Shown piece by piece: positions 34,425-44,838 of a DNA stretch of 64,000 bases (positions within the stretch are counted from its first letter, which is position 1; every line of letters starts with the position of its first letter). Origin of the DNA: Paracoccaceae bacterium. GTDB taxonomy: Bacteria; Pseudomonadota; Alphaproteobacteria; Rhodobacterales; Rhodobacteraceae. The position numbers were made by a program, and so were the translations under genes. A model generated the notes under the pieces. That model worked only from the letters and a program-made list of their open reading frames with translations, made no database searches and was not told the DNA's origin. The stretch lies in the NCBI GenBank assembly GCA_030697175.1, contig JAUYQR010000003.1:124001-188000 (forward strand). The letters run 5' to 3'.

Positions 34425-34468
34425 GCGGGGGCCAGCCCCCGCACCCCCGGAGTATTTGTGAAAAGAGC
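34425..34468 (+). repeat. Rhodobacteraceae extragenic palindromic element
   Basis: GCGGGGGC-CA-GCCCCCGC hairpin (34425-34442) followed by ACCCCCGGAGTATTTGTG and an A-rich tail, placed between pdxA and rsmA. From memory, hairpin plus CCCCCGGAGTATTT recurs many times in intergenic regions of this family; only one copy was seen in this window. Function unknown, possibly 3' end protection. Confidence 0.55.
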
Positions 34469-34477
34469 AAGGGGCTT

Positions 34478-35323
34478 TTGTTGGGAACGATTGACGGTCT
34501 GCCGCCCCTGCGCGAGGTGATCCGCACGCACGATCTGGTGGCCAAGCGCCAGCTTGGGCAGAATTTCCTTCTGGATCTGAACCTTACGGCAAAGATTGCA
34601 CGGTCGGCCGGAGATCTTTCGGGGTGTGATGTGCTGGAGGTTGGCCCCGGCCCTGGCGGTTTGACGCGCGGCCTGTTGGCCGAAGGCGCGCGGCGGGTGC
34701 TGGCAGTCGAAAAGGACGCCCGCTGCCTGCCAGCCCTGCACGAGATTGCCGCCGCCTACCCCGGCCGCCTTGAGGTGCTGCTTGGCGACGCGCTCGAGGT
34801 GGACGCGCTGGCCCACCTGACCCCGCCGATCAAGGTGGTGGCGAACCTGCCCTACAACGTGGGGACCGAACTGTTGATCCGCTGGCTGTCCCCCCCCGTC
34901 TGGCCACCCTACTGGTCAAGCCTGACGTTGATGTTTCAAAAGGAAGTCGCCGAGCGGATCGTCGCCAAGCCCAAGGGCGACCATTATGGCCGTCTGGCGC
35001 TCTTGGCGCAGTGGCGCTGCAATGCCGCCATCGTCATGACGCTGCCGCCCGAGGCCTTTACCCCGGCCCCCAAAGTGCATTCCGCCGTGGTGCATCTGAC
35101 AGCCCTGCCTGAGCCACGCTTTCCGTGTGATTTCGGTATGTTGCAGCGCATAACTGCAATGGCTTTCAACCAGCGCCGGAAGATGCTTAGGTCCAGCCTG
35201 AAGGGCATGGGGCCGGGGATCGAGGCGCTGCTGGAAAGCGTCGGCATCCCCCCGACCGCACGGGCCGAGGAGATCAGCTTGGAGCTGTTCTGCGCGCTGG
35301 CCCGGGCAGTTCACGCCGCCTGA
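34478..35323 (+). CDS. rsmA: 16S rRNA dimethyladenosine transferase
   Basis: Dimethylates A1518 and A1519 of 16S rRNA, a late small-subunit assembly step. 281 residues. SAM site [15 protein letters not shown] (near 50), catalytic NLPY motif [14 protein letters not shown] (near 121) and FQKEVAERI (near 150). [11 protein letters not shown] near the N-terminus is diagnostic. TTG start (34478 or the next TTG at 34481) after AAGGGG. Its last 13 bases overlap the end of convergent mtkB. Confidence 0.96.
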   Translation: MLGTIDGLPPLREVIRTHDLVAKRQLGQNFLLDLNLTAKIARSAGDLSGCDVLEVGPGPGGLTRGLLAEGARRVLAVEKDARCLPALHEIAAAYPGRLEVLLGDALEVDALAHLTPPIKVVANLPYNVGTELLIRWLSPPVWPPYWSSLTLMFQKEVAERIVAKPKGDHYGRLALLAQWRCNAAIVMTLPPEAFTPAPKVHSAVVHLTALPEPRFPCDFGMLQRITAMAFNQRRKMLRSSLKGMGPGIEALLESVGIPPTARAEEISLELFCALARAVHAA

Positions 35324-36207
35324 CGCCGGCCCAGAACGCGGGCCATCGTTTCGCCCATCGCACTTGGGTTCGGGGCGACGGTGATCCCTGCGGCCTCAAG
35401 GATTTCCACCTTTTCCTGCGCACTTTCGCCAAAGGCGCTGATGATCGCGCCTGCGTGGCCCATCTTGCGGCCTTTGGGGGCCGAAAGGCCGGCGATGTAG
35501 GCCACGACCGGCTTGGTCATGTGATCGCGCGCGAAGACGGCGGCCTCGGCTTCCTGCGGGCCACCAATCTCGCCGATCATCATCACCGCGTCGGTTTCCG
35601 GGTCCGCTTCAAAGAGCGCCAGGATGTCCCTGAAACTGCTGCCATTAATCGGATCGCCCCCAATGCCGACCGAGGTCGAGACGCCGATGCCAAGCGCCTT
35701 CATCTGGCTCGCCGCCTCATAGCCCAGGGTGCCGGAGCGCCCGACGATGCCGATGCGGCCGGGCATGTAGATATGCGGTGGCATGATGCCCATGAAGCCG
35801 CGGCCAGGCGAGATGATCCCGGCGCAGTTCGGGCCGATCAGGCGCATCTTTCGTTCCTCGGGGTAGCGTTTCAGGAAGCGCTTGACCTTCATCATGTCCT
35901 GGCTGGGGATGCCGTCGGTGACGCAGACGGCGGTCTTGATGCCGGCATCGGCGGCCTCCATGATCGCATCGGCGGCGAAGGGCGGCGGCACGAAGACGAG
36001 GGACGCCTCGGCGCCAGTCTTTTCAACGGCTTCGCGGACGGTGTTGAAGAGCGGGCGGTCGAGGTGGGTCTCGCCACCCCTGCCCGGTGTCACGCCACCG
36101 ACGACATTGGTGCCGTGCTTGATCATGTCGGCGGCATGGAACGCGCCGATCCGGCCGGACATGCCCTGGACGATGACTTTCGTATGCTCGGTGATCAGAA
36201 TTGCCAT
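35311..36207 (-). CDS. mtkB: Malate-CoA ligase (malate thiokinase) alpha subunit
   Basis: About 298 residues, homologous to succinyl-CoA synthetase alpha. CoA site [16 protein letters not shown] (near 14), [28 protein letters not shown] (near 120) and the phosphohistidine in KMGHAGAI (near 242). The text [20 protein letters not shown] and the absence of TCA-cycle neighbours, together with the adjacent malyl-CoA lyase, point to malate rather than succinate as substrate. ATG at 36207 begins [15 protein letters not shown]. Ten bases separate it from mtkA. Third-to-last assumption: succinate activity cannot be excluded from sequence. Confidence 0.85.
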   Translation of the reverse strand: MAILITEHTKVIVQGMSGRIGAFHAADMIKHGTNVVGGVTPGRGGETHLDRPLFNTVREAVEKTGAEASLVFVPPPFAADAIMEAADAGIKTAVCVTDGIPSQDMMKVKRFLKRYPEERKMRLIGPNCAGIISPGRGFMGIMPPHIYMPGRIGIVGRSGTLGYEAASQMKALGIGVSTSVGIGGDPINGSSFRDILALFEADPETDAVMMIGEIGGPQEAEAAVFARDHMTKPVVAYIAGLSAPKGRKMGHAGAIISAFGESAQEKVEILEAAGITVAPNPSAMGETMARVLGRRQAA

Positions 36208-36217
36208 GTTCGGTTCC

Positions 36218-37381
36218 TCATGCGGCTTTGGCGGCGACCGCCTTCGCAGCGGCCTCCGCAAGGGTGTCAGCAGGGATGAGGGGGAGGCCGGAGGTCTCGA
36301 TGATGCGCTTGCCCTCTTCGACATTGGTTCCGGCAAGGCGGACGACAACGGGGATTGTCAGGCCAACCTCTTGATATGCCTTGACAACACCTTCGGCGAC
36401 CCAGTCGCAGCGGTTGATGCCGGCGAAGATGTTCACGAGGATCACGCTGACATTCCGGTCCGCCAGCACGGTGCGGAAGGCGCGGACGACGCGCTCCGGG
36501 GACGCACCGCCGCCAATATCCAGAAAGTTGGCGGGTTCGCCCCCGGCCAGCTTGATCATGTCCATCGTCGCCATCGCAAGGCCGGCACCGTTGATGATGC
36601 AGCCGATGTCGCCCTCCAGCCCCACATAGGCAAGGCCGTGGTCGCCGGCGGTGCTTTCGCGGGGGTCTTCCTGGCTGCGGTCGCGCAGTTCTGCCACTTG
36701 AGGACGGCGGAACAAGGCGTTGGTATCAAATGACATCTTGGCGTCCAAAGCGACAAGGTCGCCGCTGCCGGTAATGACCAGCGGGTTGATCTCCACCATC
36801 ACCGCGTCAAGGTCGCGGTAGGCGCGGTAGCAGGCTTTCAGGATCGTGACCATCTGGGCGATCTGGCCGCCCTTGAGGCCAAGCTGAAACGCAAGCTCAC
36901 GGGCCTGAAATTCGGAAAGGCCGACGGCGGGGTCGATGGTCATCCGGCGAAGCGAGTCGGGGTCGGTCTCGGCCAGATCCTCGATCTCCATCCCGCCATG
37001 GGCGGAGGCGACGATCATGATCCGCTCGGATTTCCGGTCGAGGACGAAGCCCAGATACATCTCGCGCGCGATGTCAGAGGCGGCTTCGACCCACAGGCGG
37101 TAGACGCCCTTGCCGTTCGCATCGGTCTGCTTGGTCACCAGTTGCTTGCCGAAGAGGGTGGCGGCGAAGGCCGCGACCTCGTGTTCGTCGCGGCAAAGCT
37201 TCACGCCCCCCGCCGCCCCCCGACCGCCCGAATGGATCTGCGCCTTGACCACCCAGGCATTGCCGCCAAGTTCACGGGCGCGGTATCCCGCCTGTTCCGG
37301 GCTGTAGGCCAGCCCACCGCGCGGCACCGGAACGCCAAAATGCGACAGGATTTCCTTGGCCTGATACTCGTGGATGTCCAT
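36218..37381 (-). CDS. mtkA: Malate-CoA ligase (malate thiokinase) beta subunit
   Basis: 387 residues with the ATP-grasp fold of Suc[21 protein letters not shown] at the N-terminus, [20 protein letters not shown] (near 43), [11 protein letters not shown] (near 195) and the CoA-ligase lobe [18 protein letters not shown] (near 257) with [10 protein letters not shown]. With MtkB it activates malate to malyl-CoA at the cost of ATP. Its position directly between mtkB and malyl-CoA lyase supports malate. Classical sucC remains a possible reading on sequence alone. Confidence 0.86.
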   Translation of the reverse strand: MDIHEYQAKEILSHFGVPVPRGGLAYSPEQAGYRARELGGNAWVVKAQIHSGGRGAAGGVKLCRDEHEVAAFAATLFGKQLVTKQTDANGKGVYRLWVEAASDIAREMYLGFVLDRKSERIMIVASAHGGMEIEDLAETDPDSLRRMTIDPAVGLSEFQARELAFQLGLKGGQIAQMVTILKACYRAYRDLDAVMVEINPLVITGSGDLVALDAKMSFDTNALFRRPQVAELRDRSQEDPRESTAGDHGLAYVGLEGDIGCIINGAGLAMATMDMIKLAGGEPANFLDIGGGASPERVVRAFRTVLADRNVSVILVNIFAGINRCDWVAEGVVKAYQEVGLTIPVVVRLAGTNVEEGKRIIETSGLPLIPADTLAEAAAKAVAAKAA

Positions 37382-37448
37382 GAGGTTCCTCCCGTAACCT
37401 TATGTAAGGGGGGCGCTATCGCCCACCCTGCCCCGCCAGCCCATGCTG

Positions 37449-38387
37449 TCAGCGCGCGCCGATCGCCTCGGCCACCGCCAAGAGGTTGCGCGCCATCTTT
37501 TCCGACGCCGCGTCGATCATCTTGCCATCAAGGCTGGCGGCACCCTTGCCCTGCGCCTCGGCCAGCTTCAGTTCCTCGATGATGCGGCGGGCCTTGGTCA
37601 CCTCGGCCTCGGTCGGGCTGAACACCTCGTTCGCCAGCGCCACCTGGCTTGGGTGGATCGCCCATTTCCCCTCGCATCCCAAGGCCGCAGCCCGGGTTGC
37701 GCCGTCGCGGTATCCCTCGGGGTCGGAGAAATCGCCAAACGGCCCGTCGATTGCCCGCAAGCCGTAGGCGCGGCAGGCAATGACCATGCGGCTGATCGCG
37801 GCGTGCCACTGGTCGCCGGGATACATCGGGTTCAACCCACCGATATTCACCGTCCGGGCGCGCATCGAGGCGGCGTAGTCTGCCACGCCGAAATGCAGCG
37901 CCTCAAGCCGCCCGCCGAACTGCGCGATGGTTTCGACATTCGCCATGCCAAGTGCGGTCTCGATCAGCGCCTCGAGGCCGACGCGGGTGGCAAGGCCCTT
38001 GGCCAGCTCGATCTGGTTGACCATCGCCTCGACCATGTAAAGGTCATCGCGCACCCCGACCTTCGGCACCAGCAGGGTATGCACACGGCCACCCGCCTGC
38101 TCCATCACATCCACCACGTCGCGGTACATGTAGTGCGTGTCGAGGCCGTTGATCCGCACCGACACGGTCTTGCCCCTGGCGGCCCAGTCGATGTCGTTCA
38201 GCGCCTGAATGCAATTCCTGCGCGCCTGTTCCTTTTCCGGCGGTGCCACCGCGTCCTCAAGGTCAAGGAACACATAATCGGCCGGGCCGTCGGCGGCCTT
38301 GTCGATCATCGAAGGGTTGGATGCCGGAACCGCAAGTTCAGACCGCTGAAGCCGCTGCCTGCGCAACGGATGAAGAGTGTGGCTCAT
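37449..38387 (-). CDS. mcl: L-malyl-CoA / beta-methylmalyl-CoA lyase (CitE-like)
   Basis: Cleaves malyl-CoA to acetyl-CoA and glyoxylate (and may make or cleave beta-methylmalyl-CoA). 312 residues, CitE-like TIM barrel: SELAVPASNPSMIDKA near the N-terminus, DYVFLDLEDAVAPPEK with the metal aspartate/glutamate (near 41), VRINGLDTHYMYRD, ALIETALGMAN (near 150), LHFGVADYAASM and KWAIHPSQV. Closely resembles Rhodobacter Mcl1. Same strand as mtkA, 67 bp before it. Confidence 0.92.
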   Translation of the reverse strand: MSHTLHPLRRQRLQRSELAVPASNPSMIDKAADGPADYVFLDLEDAVAPPEKEQARRNCIQALNDIDWAARGKTVSVRINGLDTHYMYRDVVDVMEQAGGRVHTLLVPKVGVRDDLYMVEAMVNQIELAKGLATRVGLEALIETALGMANVETIAQFGGRLEALHFGVADYAASMRARTVNIGGLNPMYPGDQWHAAISRMVIACRAYGLRAIDGPFGDFSDPEGYRDGATRAAALGCEGKWAIHPSQVALANEVFSPTEAEVTKARRIIEELKLAEAQGKGAASLDGKMIDAASEKMARNLLAVAEAIGAR

Positions 38388-38405
38388 CTATCTGTTCCTG
38401 TGAGT

Positions 38406-39608
38406 TTATTCGGCAGCCATGCGCAGCGTGGCTTGCGCCATGCGGCCCTGCGCATACCAGGCCTGTGCCGCAGCGACGCCCGAGCCGAACTCGATATCCG
38501 CCCCCGCCTCGACCAGCGCCATTTCGGCAACCGCCAGGGCGGTCAGGCACATGCCTTCGTTCAGATCACCAAGGTGGCCAATGCGGAACACCTTGCCGGC
38601 AAGCCGCGCCAGCCCCGACCCGAAGGAGGCGTTGTAGCGCTCGTATCCGATGCGGATCACCTCGCGCGCGTCCACGCCCTCCGGCACCCGGATCGCCGTC
38701 ACGGTGTTCGAGGCCAGCGAGGGATGTTCGGCGCAGGTCATCAGTCCCCAGGCCGCCACGCCGCGGCGCACACCTTCGGCAAGCCGGGCATGGCGCGAGA
38801 TCACATTGTCCAGCCCCTCCGCATTGATCCGGTCCAGCGCGCGGCGCAACCCGTGCAGGATCTGCGTCGGCGGCGTATAGGGGAAATAGCCGGTCGCGGC
38901 GGTGGCAGCCATGTCGCGAAACTCGAAATACGCGCGCCGCATCGTCGATTTCTCGGCCGCCGCCATCGCCTTTTCACTGACGCAAAGGATGCCAAGCCCC
39001 GCCGGGCACATCAGCCCTTTCTGGCTGCCGGTCACCGCCAGATCTACACCCCACTCGTCCATCCGAAAGTCGATGGAGCCGACCGATGACACCCCATCGA
39101 CAAACAGCAGCGCATCGTGGAAGCAGTCGTCCAGCACCCGGCGCACGGCGGCGACATCGCTGGTCACCCCGGTCGCGGTTTCATTGTGGGTGACAAAGAC
39201 CGCCTTGATCTCGCCCTTCCGGTCCGCCGCCAGCCGTCGCATGAACTCGGACACCGGCACGCCCGCGCCCCAGGCCACGTCGATCACATCGACCACCAGC
39301 CCAAGCCGCGTCGCCATTTCCGCCCAAAGCGCGGAAAACTGCCCATGCCGCGCCATCAGCACCCGGTCGCCGGGGTTCAGCGTGTTGGTGATCGCCGCTT
39401 CCCACGCCCCGGTGCCCGATCCCGGAAACAGCATCACCTGCCCGGTGGTGGTGCGAAACACCCGGCGAAGGTCAGCCAGAATACCCAGCGTCAGCGCTCC
39501 GAACTCCGGCCCACGCTGATCCTGCATCGCGACGTTCATCGCCATGCGGACATCCTCCGGCACAGTGGTCGGTCCGGGGATGAAAAGGTGGTTGGTTCCG
39601 GTGCGCAT
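38406..39608 (-). CDS. sgaA: Serine-glyoxylate aminotransferase (class V PLP enzyme)
   Basis: Transfers an amino group to glyoxylate, making glycine and hydroxypyruvate when serine is donor. 400 residues. FIPGPTTVPEDVRMAM at the N-terminus, SGTGAWEAAITNTLNPGD (near 67), and the PLP-lysine segment VTGSQKGLMCPAGLG (near 199). Aspartate-glyoxylate aminotransferase BhcA of the beta-hydroxyaspartate cycle is a close homologue, but bhcBCD are absent and mcl-mtkAB follow, so serine-glyoxylate activity is the better reading. First gene of the sgaA-mcl-mtkA-mtkB unit, divergent from its presumed regulator. Confidence 0.87.
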   Translation of the reverse strand: MRTGTNHLFIPGPTTVPEDVRMAMNVAMQDQRGPEFGALTLGILADLRRVFRTTTGQVMLFPGSGTGAWEAAITNTLNPGDRVLMARHGQFSALWAEMATRLGLVVDVIDVAWGAGVPVSEFMRRLAADRKGEIKAVFVTHNETATGVTSDVAAVRRVLDDCFHDALLFVDGVSSVGSIDFRMDEWGVDLAVTGSQKGLMCPAGLGILCVSEKAMAAAEKSTMRRAYFEFRDMAATAATGYFPYTPPTQILHGLRRALDRINAEGLDNVISRHARLAEGVRRGVAAWGLMTCAEHPSLASNTVTAIRVPEGVDAREVIRIGYERYNASFGSGLARLAGKVFRIGHLGDLNEGMCLTALAVAEMALVEAGADIEFGSGVAAAQAWYAQGRMAQATLRMAAE

Positions 39609-39680
39609 GTCAGGCCTCCCTTGGTCGCTGGCAACTCCTCTCACCCTTCGCGCAATGTGCAAAAGCAAACCGCGTCGCGC

Positions 39681-39726
39681 TGTAAACGCGAGAATTTACA
39701 AACCTTCACTTCTGTAATATTGTAAA
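39681..39726. promoter_or_regulatory. TGTAAA half-site cluster between sgaA and the ScfR regulator
   Basis: Four related half-sites in 46 bp: TGTAAA (39681), TTTACAAA (39695, inverted), TGTAAT (39713) and TTGTAAA (39720). The second and fourth make TTTACAA-N18-TTGTAAA. A further TGCAAAAGCAAA lies at 39657-39668. ScfR proteins such as PccR bind paired TTTGCAAA-type sites, so these are good operator candidates for the regulator encoded next door. Confidence 0.55.
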
Positions 39727-39755
39727 GTTGACAAAGCAGGAATGTGTGCGTCGGT

Positions 39756-41150
39756 ATGCAGAAAACCTTTATCGGGCCGCACCTGCGGCGTCTGCGGCTG
39801 GACCGCAACGAAACCCAGGGCGCGATGGCGCGGGCGCTCGGGATCAGCCCGTCCTATGTGAACCTGCTGGAAAACAACGAACGCTCGGTTTCGGTTCAGG
39901 TGCTGCTCAAGCTGTTCGACGCCTACGGTGTCGATTGGCGCGAGATTGCCGAGGAAGACGGCTCCGGCCAGTTGGCCGACCTGCGCGCCTCGCTGCAAGA
40001 CCCGCTTTTTGCCGATGCCCGCCCCGACCTGACGCAACTGCGCGCAGCCCTCGTCCACGCGCCCGATCTGGCGGCTGCCTTCCTGCGCCTGCACCGCAGT
40101 TGGCAGGCCGCCACCGACCAGCTTCTGGCCTTGGGCGAAGGCGACGTGCGCGCGATCAACGCCACCCCCGAAACCGCCGTCCACAACGTGTTCCGCCGCC
40201 AGCGCAACCACTTCCGCGATCTGGAAGAGGCGGCCGAAGCGTTCTGGACCAGCCCCGTCGAACGCGACGAGGTCTATGTCGCGTTGAAGCGCCGCTTGCG
40301 CGACGGCCTTGGCATTTCGGTGCGTCTGGCCCGCGTCGAAGACCTGCCCGGCACCCTGCGCCAGTATGACGAGGCCCGGCGCGAGATCCTTTTGTCCGAG
40401 GCGCTTGACCACACCAACCGCACCTTCCAGCTTGTCCACATGTGTGGCCTTCTGGAACAACGCGACCTCCTCGATACCCTGATCACCCGCGCCGGCATCG
40501 CTGATCCGCGCGGCGTGGCGCGGCTTCGCGTCGAACTGGCCAACTACTTCGCCGCCGCCGTCCTGATGCCCTACGATGCCTTCCTCGCCGAAGCGCGGGC
40601 CACGAAATACGATCTCGACCACATCGCCACCCGCTTTGGCGTCAGCTTCGAACAGGCCTGCCACCGCGCCACCACCCTGCAACGCGAAGGCGCGCAGGGC
40701 GTGCCGTTCTTCTTCATGCGCATCGACAAGGGCGGCAACGTCACCAAACGGTTCAACGCCACCGACTTTCATCTTGCCGAATATGGCGGTGCCTGCCCGC
40801 GGCTGGATGTCCACACCTCGTTCCGCACACCCGGCAAGATCGTCCCTCAGTTTGTTGAAATGCCGGACAAATCTCAGTATTTCGTGTTTTCCCGCACGGT
40901 CGACCGCCCCACCTGGATTCGCCACGCGCAAGACAACCGTCTGGCCGTGGCGATGGGCTGCACCATCGACCACGCCGCCGAAATCGGATATGCCGAGGCG
41001 TTCAGCGTGGCGGGTGCGCGCATGGTGCCGATCGGGATCAACTGCCGCATCTGTCCCCGCGCGCATTGCGACCAGCGCGCGCATCAGGCCACCATCCTGA
41101 CCCAGCCGGTGGATGAAAAGCGCCGCGGCGCCACACGGTTCGACGGCTAA
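39756..41150 (+). CDS. ScfR-family (short-chain fatty acyl-CoA responsive) transcriptional regulator
   Basis: About 464 residues. N-terminal XRE helix-turn-helix ([20 protein letters not shown], then [16 protein letters not shown]), central IrrE/DUF955-like region with [17 protein letters not shown] (near 270; the usual metal motif HExxH is not seen), and a C-terminal DUF2083 domain containing the cysteine cluster [15 protein letters not shown] (near 430). This is the architecture of RamB, PrpQ, MccR and PccR, which sense acyl-CoA esters. ATG at 39756 or GTG at 39744. Divergent from sgaA-mcl-mtkAB, so probably its regulator. Its stop interleaves with that of the kinase gene (CTAA). Confidence 0.88.
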   Translation: MQKTFIGPHLRRLRLDRNETQGAMARALGISPSYVNLLENNERSVSVQVLLKLFDAYGVDWREIAEEDGSGQLADLRASLQDPLFADARPDLTQLRAALVHAPDLAAAFLRLHRSWQAATDQLLALGEGDVRAINATPETAVHNVFRRQRNHFRDLEEAAEAFWTSPVERDEVYVALKRRLRDGLGISVRLARVEDLPGTLRQYDEARREILLSEALDHTNRTFQLVHMCGLLEQRDLLDTLITRAGIADPRGVARLRVELANYFAAAVLMPYDAFLAEARATKYDLDHIATRFGVSFEQACHRATTLQREGAQGVPFFFMRIDKGGNVTKRFNATDFHLAEYGGACPRLDVHTSFRTPGKIVPQFVEMPDKSQYFVFSRTVDRPTWIRHAQDNRLAVAMGCTIDHAAEIGYAEAFSVAGARMVPIGINCRICPRAHCDQRAHQATILTQPVDEKRRGATRFDG

Positions 41151-44100
41151 CGCGCCGCAGCGCAGGCCATCAACGCCTCGGCCAGCCGGTCCAGCCGGAT
41201 CGGCTTGGCGACAAAAGCTGCGAACCCCGCGCCAAGGTATTCCTCCACCTGATGCGTCATCGCGTTGGCCGTCACGGCAATCGCCGGCGGGCAGAGCCGT
41301 CCGGCCGCGCGCGCCTGTGCCTGCAAGGCCGCCAGCGTCGATACCCCGTCCATCCCCGGCATCGCGATGTCAAGCAGCAGCGCGTCGAACGCCTCGCCCG
41401 CGCAGGCCACCAGCGCTTCGGCACCGTCCGCCACGATCCGGCACTGCACCCCAAGCGCGCCGAGCATGGCCTGCTGGATCAGCCGGTTTGTCGCATTGTC
41501 CTCGGCCACCAGCACCGTCATCGGCGGCACCACCGGCAGCGCCGGTTGCGGCGGCTCGACCACATCGTCCGCCAGCACGGGCACCGCGATATCCACCCGC
41601 GCGCGCAGGCCGCGTCCCGGCACCGCGTCCAGCGTCACGTCGCCGTCCATCATCTGCGCCAGCTTGCGCACGATCGGCAGCCCAAGCCCGCTGCCGCCAT
41701 AGCGCCGCGTTATGCCACCGTCGCCTTGGGTGAATTCCTCGAACACCCGCGCCAATTCGGCTGGCGTCATGCCGATGCCGGTATCGCTGACCTCAAGCCC
41801 CAGCCGGTCCGGCGAGGAAGAATCCATCCGCACCGTCACGCTGCCGGCATCGGTGAACTTGACCGCATTGCCGATCAGGTTGTGCAGCACCTGGCGGATG
41901 CGCTGCATGTCGCCCAGCCTGCGGGCGCTGCCATCGCCAATCCAGTCAATGCTCAGCACCACACCCTTGTCCCGCGCGGTCAGGCCATGCGCCGCCTCGA
42001 TCATCGGGCCAAGGTCGGCTGGGCGGAACGGGTGATGGTCCAGCGTCAACCGCCCCGCCTCGATCTTCGCCAGATCCAGCACCTCGTTGATGACGCCAAG
42101 CAGATGCTCGCCAGATTGCCGTATCACCCGCACCATGTCTTGCTGTGCGGGATCGTCCAACCTGCCTTCCAGCACATAGGCCATCCCCAGAACCCCGTTC
42201 AATGGCGTGCGGATCTCGTGGCTCATCGTGGCCAGGAACTGCGACTTGGCCCGGTTCGCCGCCTCCGCTGCGGTCATTGCAGCGCGCAGCCGCGCTTCCG
42301 CCTCGAAGGCGTCGGTGATGTCGGTCCATGAACAGACCACCGCCACCCCCGTCCCCGGTGCCGACAGCGGCAAAGCGTTGACCGACACCACCCGCCGCAG
42401 CCCGTCCGCGCGCAGGATCACATGCCGGAAATCCCGCACCATGTCGGCGCCGGCCAGCACGCGCTGCACCGGCAGATGTTCGGCGGCAATCGGGTGTCCG
42501 TCCAGATCGGTAATCTTCAGCCCGCCCGGCCCGACCGGACTGCCCGGCCGCGCGGCGGGCCCCAAGAACCGCTCGGCTTCGGAATTGGCAAAGATCACCC
42601 TGCCCGTCGCATCGACCGCCATGATGCTGGAAACCGAAGATTCCATGATCCGTGCCAGAAGATCGCGTTCGCGCGCCAGCGCCGCTTCCAGCGCCTTTGC
42701 GGCTGAAATATCCAGATGCACCCCGATGATGGTCTGCGGCTGCCCCTGCGCGTCCCACTCCACCACCTGCCCGCGCGACAGCACCCACACCCAATGCCCG
42801 TCGCGGTGCCGCAGCCGCATCTCGTGTTCCACCGTGCCGATCTTGCGCGCGAAAAGCTCGGCCTCCTTGGCGATCATCGCGCGGGCATCGTCGGGGTGGA
42901 TCATCGCGATCCAGTCGTCCTGTCCGATCGGGCTGATCTCGTCGGCCCGGTATCCGACGATCTCGGCCCAGCGGTCGTTGACGATCGTGCTGCCCTGACG
43001 GCTGAACTCCCAGGTGCCGACGCGCGCACCCTCGATCACCTGATGCAGCCGCCGGTCCGCGCGCCGCCGCGCGGTCACGTCCTGATAAAGCCCCACCGTT
43101 TCCCGCGCCGGGGTCGCGCGTTCCCGAACCCAGATGATGCGCCCGTCATCCAGCCGGTCCTCGCCATCCCAGTCGTCGGTCAACTGGCGGTCCAGCCGAC
43201 GTTGCAGATTGTCTGTCGCGCGGGCATCGGTCTGGCCAAAGACGCCGCGCGCGATGGCGGCGCGCAACAGGTCGTCATAAAGCGCGCCAACCACGATCAG
43301 GTCGGCGATCCCGGCAAATACCCGGGCGTAATGGCTGTTCCACAAGACCAGACGGTCGTCGGCATCAAAGACCGCAAAGCCTTCGTCCAGCGCCTCGATG
43401 GCCGCAACCAGCCGGGCGCGTGCGGCCTCCAGCGCCTCCTGCTCGGCCCGCAGCGCGATTTCCTTGGCGTCGATCTCGCTCACGTCCTCGATCAGCGCCC
43501 ATGCCAGCCTGCGCCCACCCGGCTCGATGTTCATGAACCCGCGCAGCACGGCCGGAAACCGCGCGCCGTTGTACCTCTGCAAGGTGGTGCGGATCGGCCC
43601 GTAGGCCTGCCGCGCCTTCAACCCGGCAATCGCCGTCTCGATGACATCCGCCACGTCCGGCGGCAAAAGCTGCATCACGGTCAGTCCCGGTGTCGTCGCG
43701 GGATCAAGCCCGAACACCTCCTTGAAGGCCCTGTTGGCATCCAGCACCTCGCCGGTGTCATAGTCGTTCAGCAAGATCGGCTGCGGGCACATCTCGAAGA
43801 ACGCGGCAAACTGTCCCTCGCGGTAGGATACCATCTCCGTCGCCGTCACCGCCGCCGACACGTCGCGGATCACCGCGACAAAGCCGGTCGCCTCGGGGCC
43901 CAGCGGGGCCAGCGACACGTCGGTCCACAGCATCCGCCCGGCAATCTGGAACCCGATGCGATGCGGGCTGCCCGAGGCCGCTTCAGGCGCCGCCATCATC
44001 CCCGCCAGCGCCGATACCAGCGGGCGCGGCAACAGATCGCTCATCCGCCGGCCAAGACCCGCCTGGATCAGCACCGAAAGCCACGTCGCGTTGGTGCTGT

Positions 44101-44749
44101 GGCAGGCCACCAGCGTGCCATCCGGTGCCAGTTCCAGCACCAGATCGGGCAGCGCCTGCAACGTCGCCACCAGATGCTCGCGCGACGAGACGCTGGCCGC
44201 CTCGGCCTCGGCGCGCATCAGGACCGACGCAATCGCCCGCCCGATCGAGGTCAGAAGCAGCCGTTCATCCCGGCTCAGCCCACGCTGGCCCGACTGGCTG
44301 TCATAGCCGACCACGCCGATCAGCCGCTCGCCATCGCAGAGCGGCACCATCAGGGTCGAGGCGACGCCGATCCGCTCCAGAAAGCCGCGCTCGGGCATGT
44401 CGGGCGCCAGCAGGCTTGCGTCGCGCACCCAGACCGTTTCACCAGCCCGAAACGCCGCGTGCCACGCTGCGTGGCGGGCCGGGTCAATGTGCTGCATCGC
44501 GGGTTTCAACGCCGCCACACCTGGGGCCACCCATTCGTGGCTGTTGTAATGCGTGCCGTCCGCCCGCACCCGGAACAGAAAGGTGCGGTCAAACCCGCAA
44601 GCCAGGCTCAACCGCTTGATAACCGCCTGCACCCCGGCATCGGTGTCGCCGGGACGCAGACCCAGCAACTGGTTCATCAGGTCGACGACCAGATGGGCCA
44701 TGCGCTCGGACCGTGCCGGGCCGTGCTCAAGCGGTCTGCTGGTTGCCAT
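41147..44749 (-). CDS. Soluble hybrid sensor histidine kinase with GAF, multiple PAS and receiver domains
   Basis: 1200 residues with no membrane segment. In order: GAF (about 20-190), PAS (205-320), PAS (325-440), PAS (455-575), PAS_3 with PAC (580-695), PAS (705-825), HisKA with H-box [20 protein letters not shown] (near 845), HATPase ([27 protein letters not shown]), and receiver ([12 protein letters not shown], phosphoacceptor [22 protein letters not shown]). No output domain, so a separate phosphotransfer protein and regulator elsewhere must be assumed. ATG at 44749 follows AAAGGGGAC. Signal unknown; GAF/PAS stacks often bind haem, flavin or small ligands. Confidence 0.92.
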   Translation of the reverse strand: MATSRPLEHGPARSERMAHLVVDLMNQLLGLRPGDTDAGVQAVIKRLSLACGFDRTFLFRVRADGTHYNSHEWVAPGVAALKPAMQHIDPARHAAWHAAFRAGETVWVRDASLLAPDMPERGFLERIGVASTLMVPLCDGERLIGVVGYDSQSGQRGLSRDERLLLTSIGRAIASVLMRAEAEAASVSSREHLVATLQALPDLVLELAPDGTLVACHSTNATWLSVLIQAGLGRRMSDLLPRPLVSALAGMMAAPEAASGSPHRIGFQIAGRMLWTDVSLAPLGPEATGFVAVIRDVSAAVTATEMVSYREGQFAAFFEMCPQPILLNDYDTGEVLDANRAFKEVFGLDPATTPGLTVMQLLPPDVADVIETAIAGLKARQAYGPIRTTLQRYNGARFPAVLRGFMNIEPGGRRLAWALIEDVSEIDAKEIALRAEQEALEAARARLVAAIEALDEGFAVFDADDRLVLWNSHYARVFAGIADLIVVGALYDDLLRAAIARGVFGQTDARATDNLQRRLDRQLTDDWDGEDRLDDGRIIWVRERATPARETVGLYQDVTARRRADRRLHQVIEGARVGTWEFSRQGSTIVNDRWAEIVGYRADEISPIGQDDWIAMIHPDDARAMIAKEAELFARKIGTVEHEMRLRHRDGHWVWVLSRGQVVEWDAQGQPQTIIGVHLDISAAKALEAALARERDLLARIMESSVSSIMAVDATGRVIFANSEAERFLGPAARPGSPVGPGGLKITDLDGHPIAAEHLPVQRVLAGADMVRDFRHVILRADGLRRVVSVNALPLSAPGTGVAVVCSWTDITDAFEAEARLRAAMTAAEAANRAKSQFLATMSHEIRTPLNGVLGMAYVLEGRLDDPAQQDMVRVIRQSGEHLLGVINEVLDLAKIEAGRLTLDHHPFRPADLGPMIEAAHGLTARDKGVVLSIDWIGDGSARRLGDMQRIRQVLHNLIGNAVKFTDAGSVTVRMDSSSPDRLGLEVSDTGIGMTPAELARVFEEFTQGDGGITRRYGGSGLGLPIVRKLAQMMDGDVTLDAVPGRGLRARVDIAVPVLADDVVEPPQPALPVVPPMTVLVAEDNATNRLIQQAMLGALGVQCRIVADGAEALVACAGEAFDALLLDIAMPGMDGVSTLAALQAQARAAGRLCPPAIAVTANAMTHQVEEYLGAGFAAFVAKPIRLDRLAEALMACAAAR

Positions 44750-44838
44750 CGTCCCCTTTCGCCGCACACAGGCGGGCCTGTTCCGACAGGCTAGTCCCGA
44801 TCACCCGGCGCGCACAAGGCTGTCGTGGGGGGCCGCTG

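Noticed and set aside
35311-37381. TCA-cycle sucCD
   Set aside because: No mdh, sucA or sucB neighbours; malyl-CoA lyase is in the same unit and MtkB-type segments are seen. Not excluded biochemically.
38406-39608. BhcA of the beta-hydroxyaspartate cycle
   Set aside because: Close homologue, but bhcB, bhcC and bhcD are absent and mcl-mtkAB follow, so serine-glyoxylate aminotransferase is preferred.
41252-44794. Long plus-strand open frames opposite the hybrid kinase
   Set aside because: Arg/His/Pro-rich, low-complexity translations typical of GC-rich antisense frames; the minus strand has clear kinase domains.
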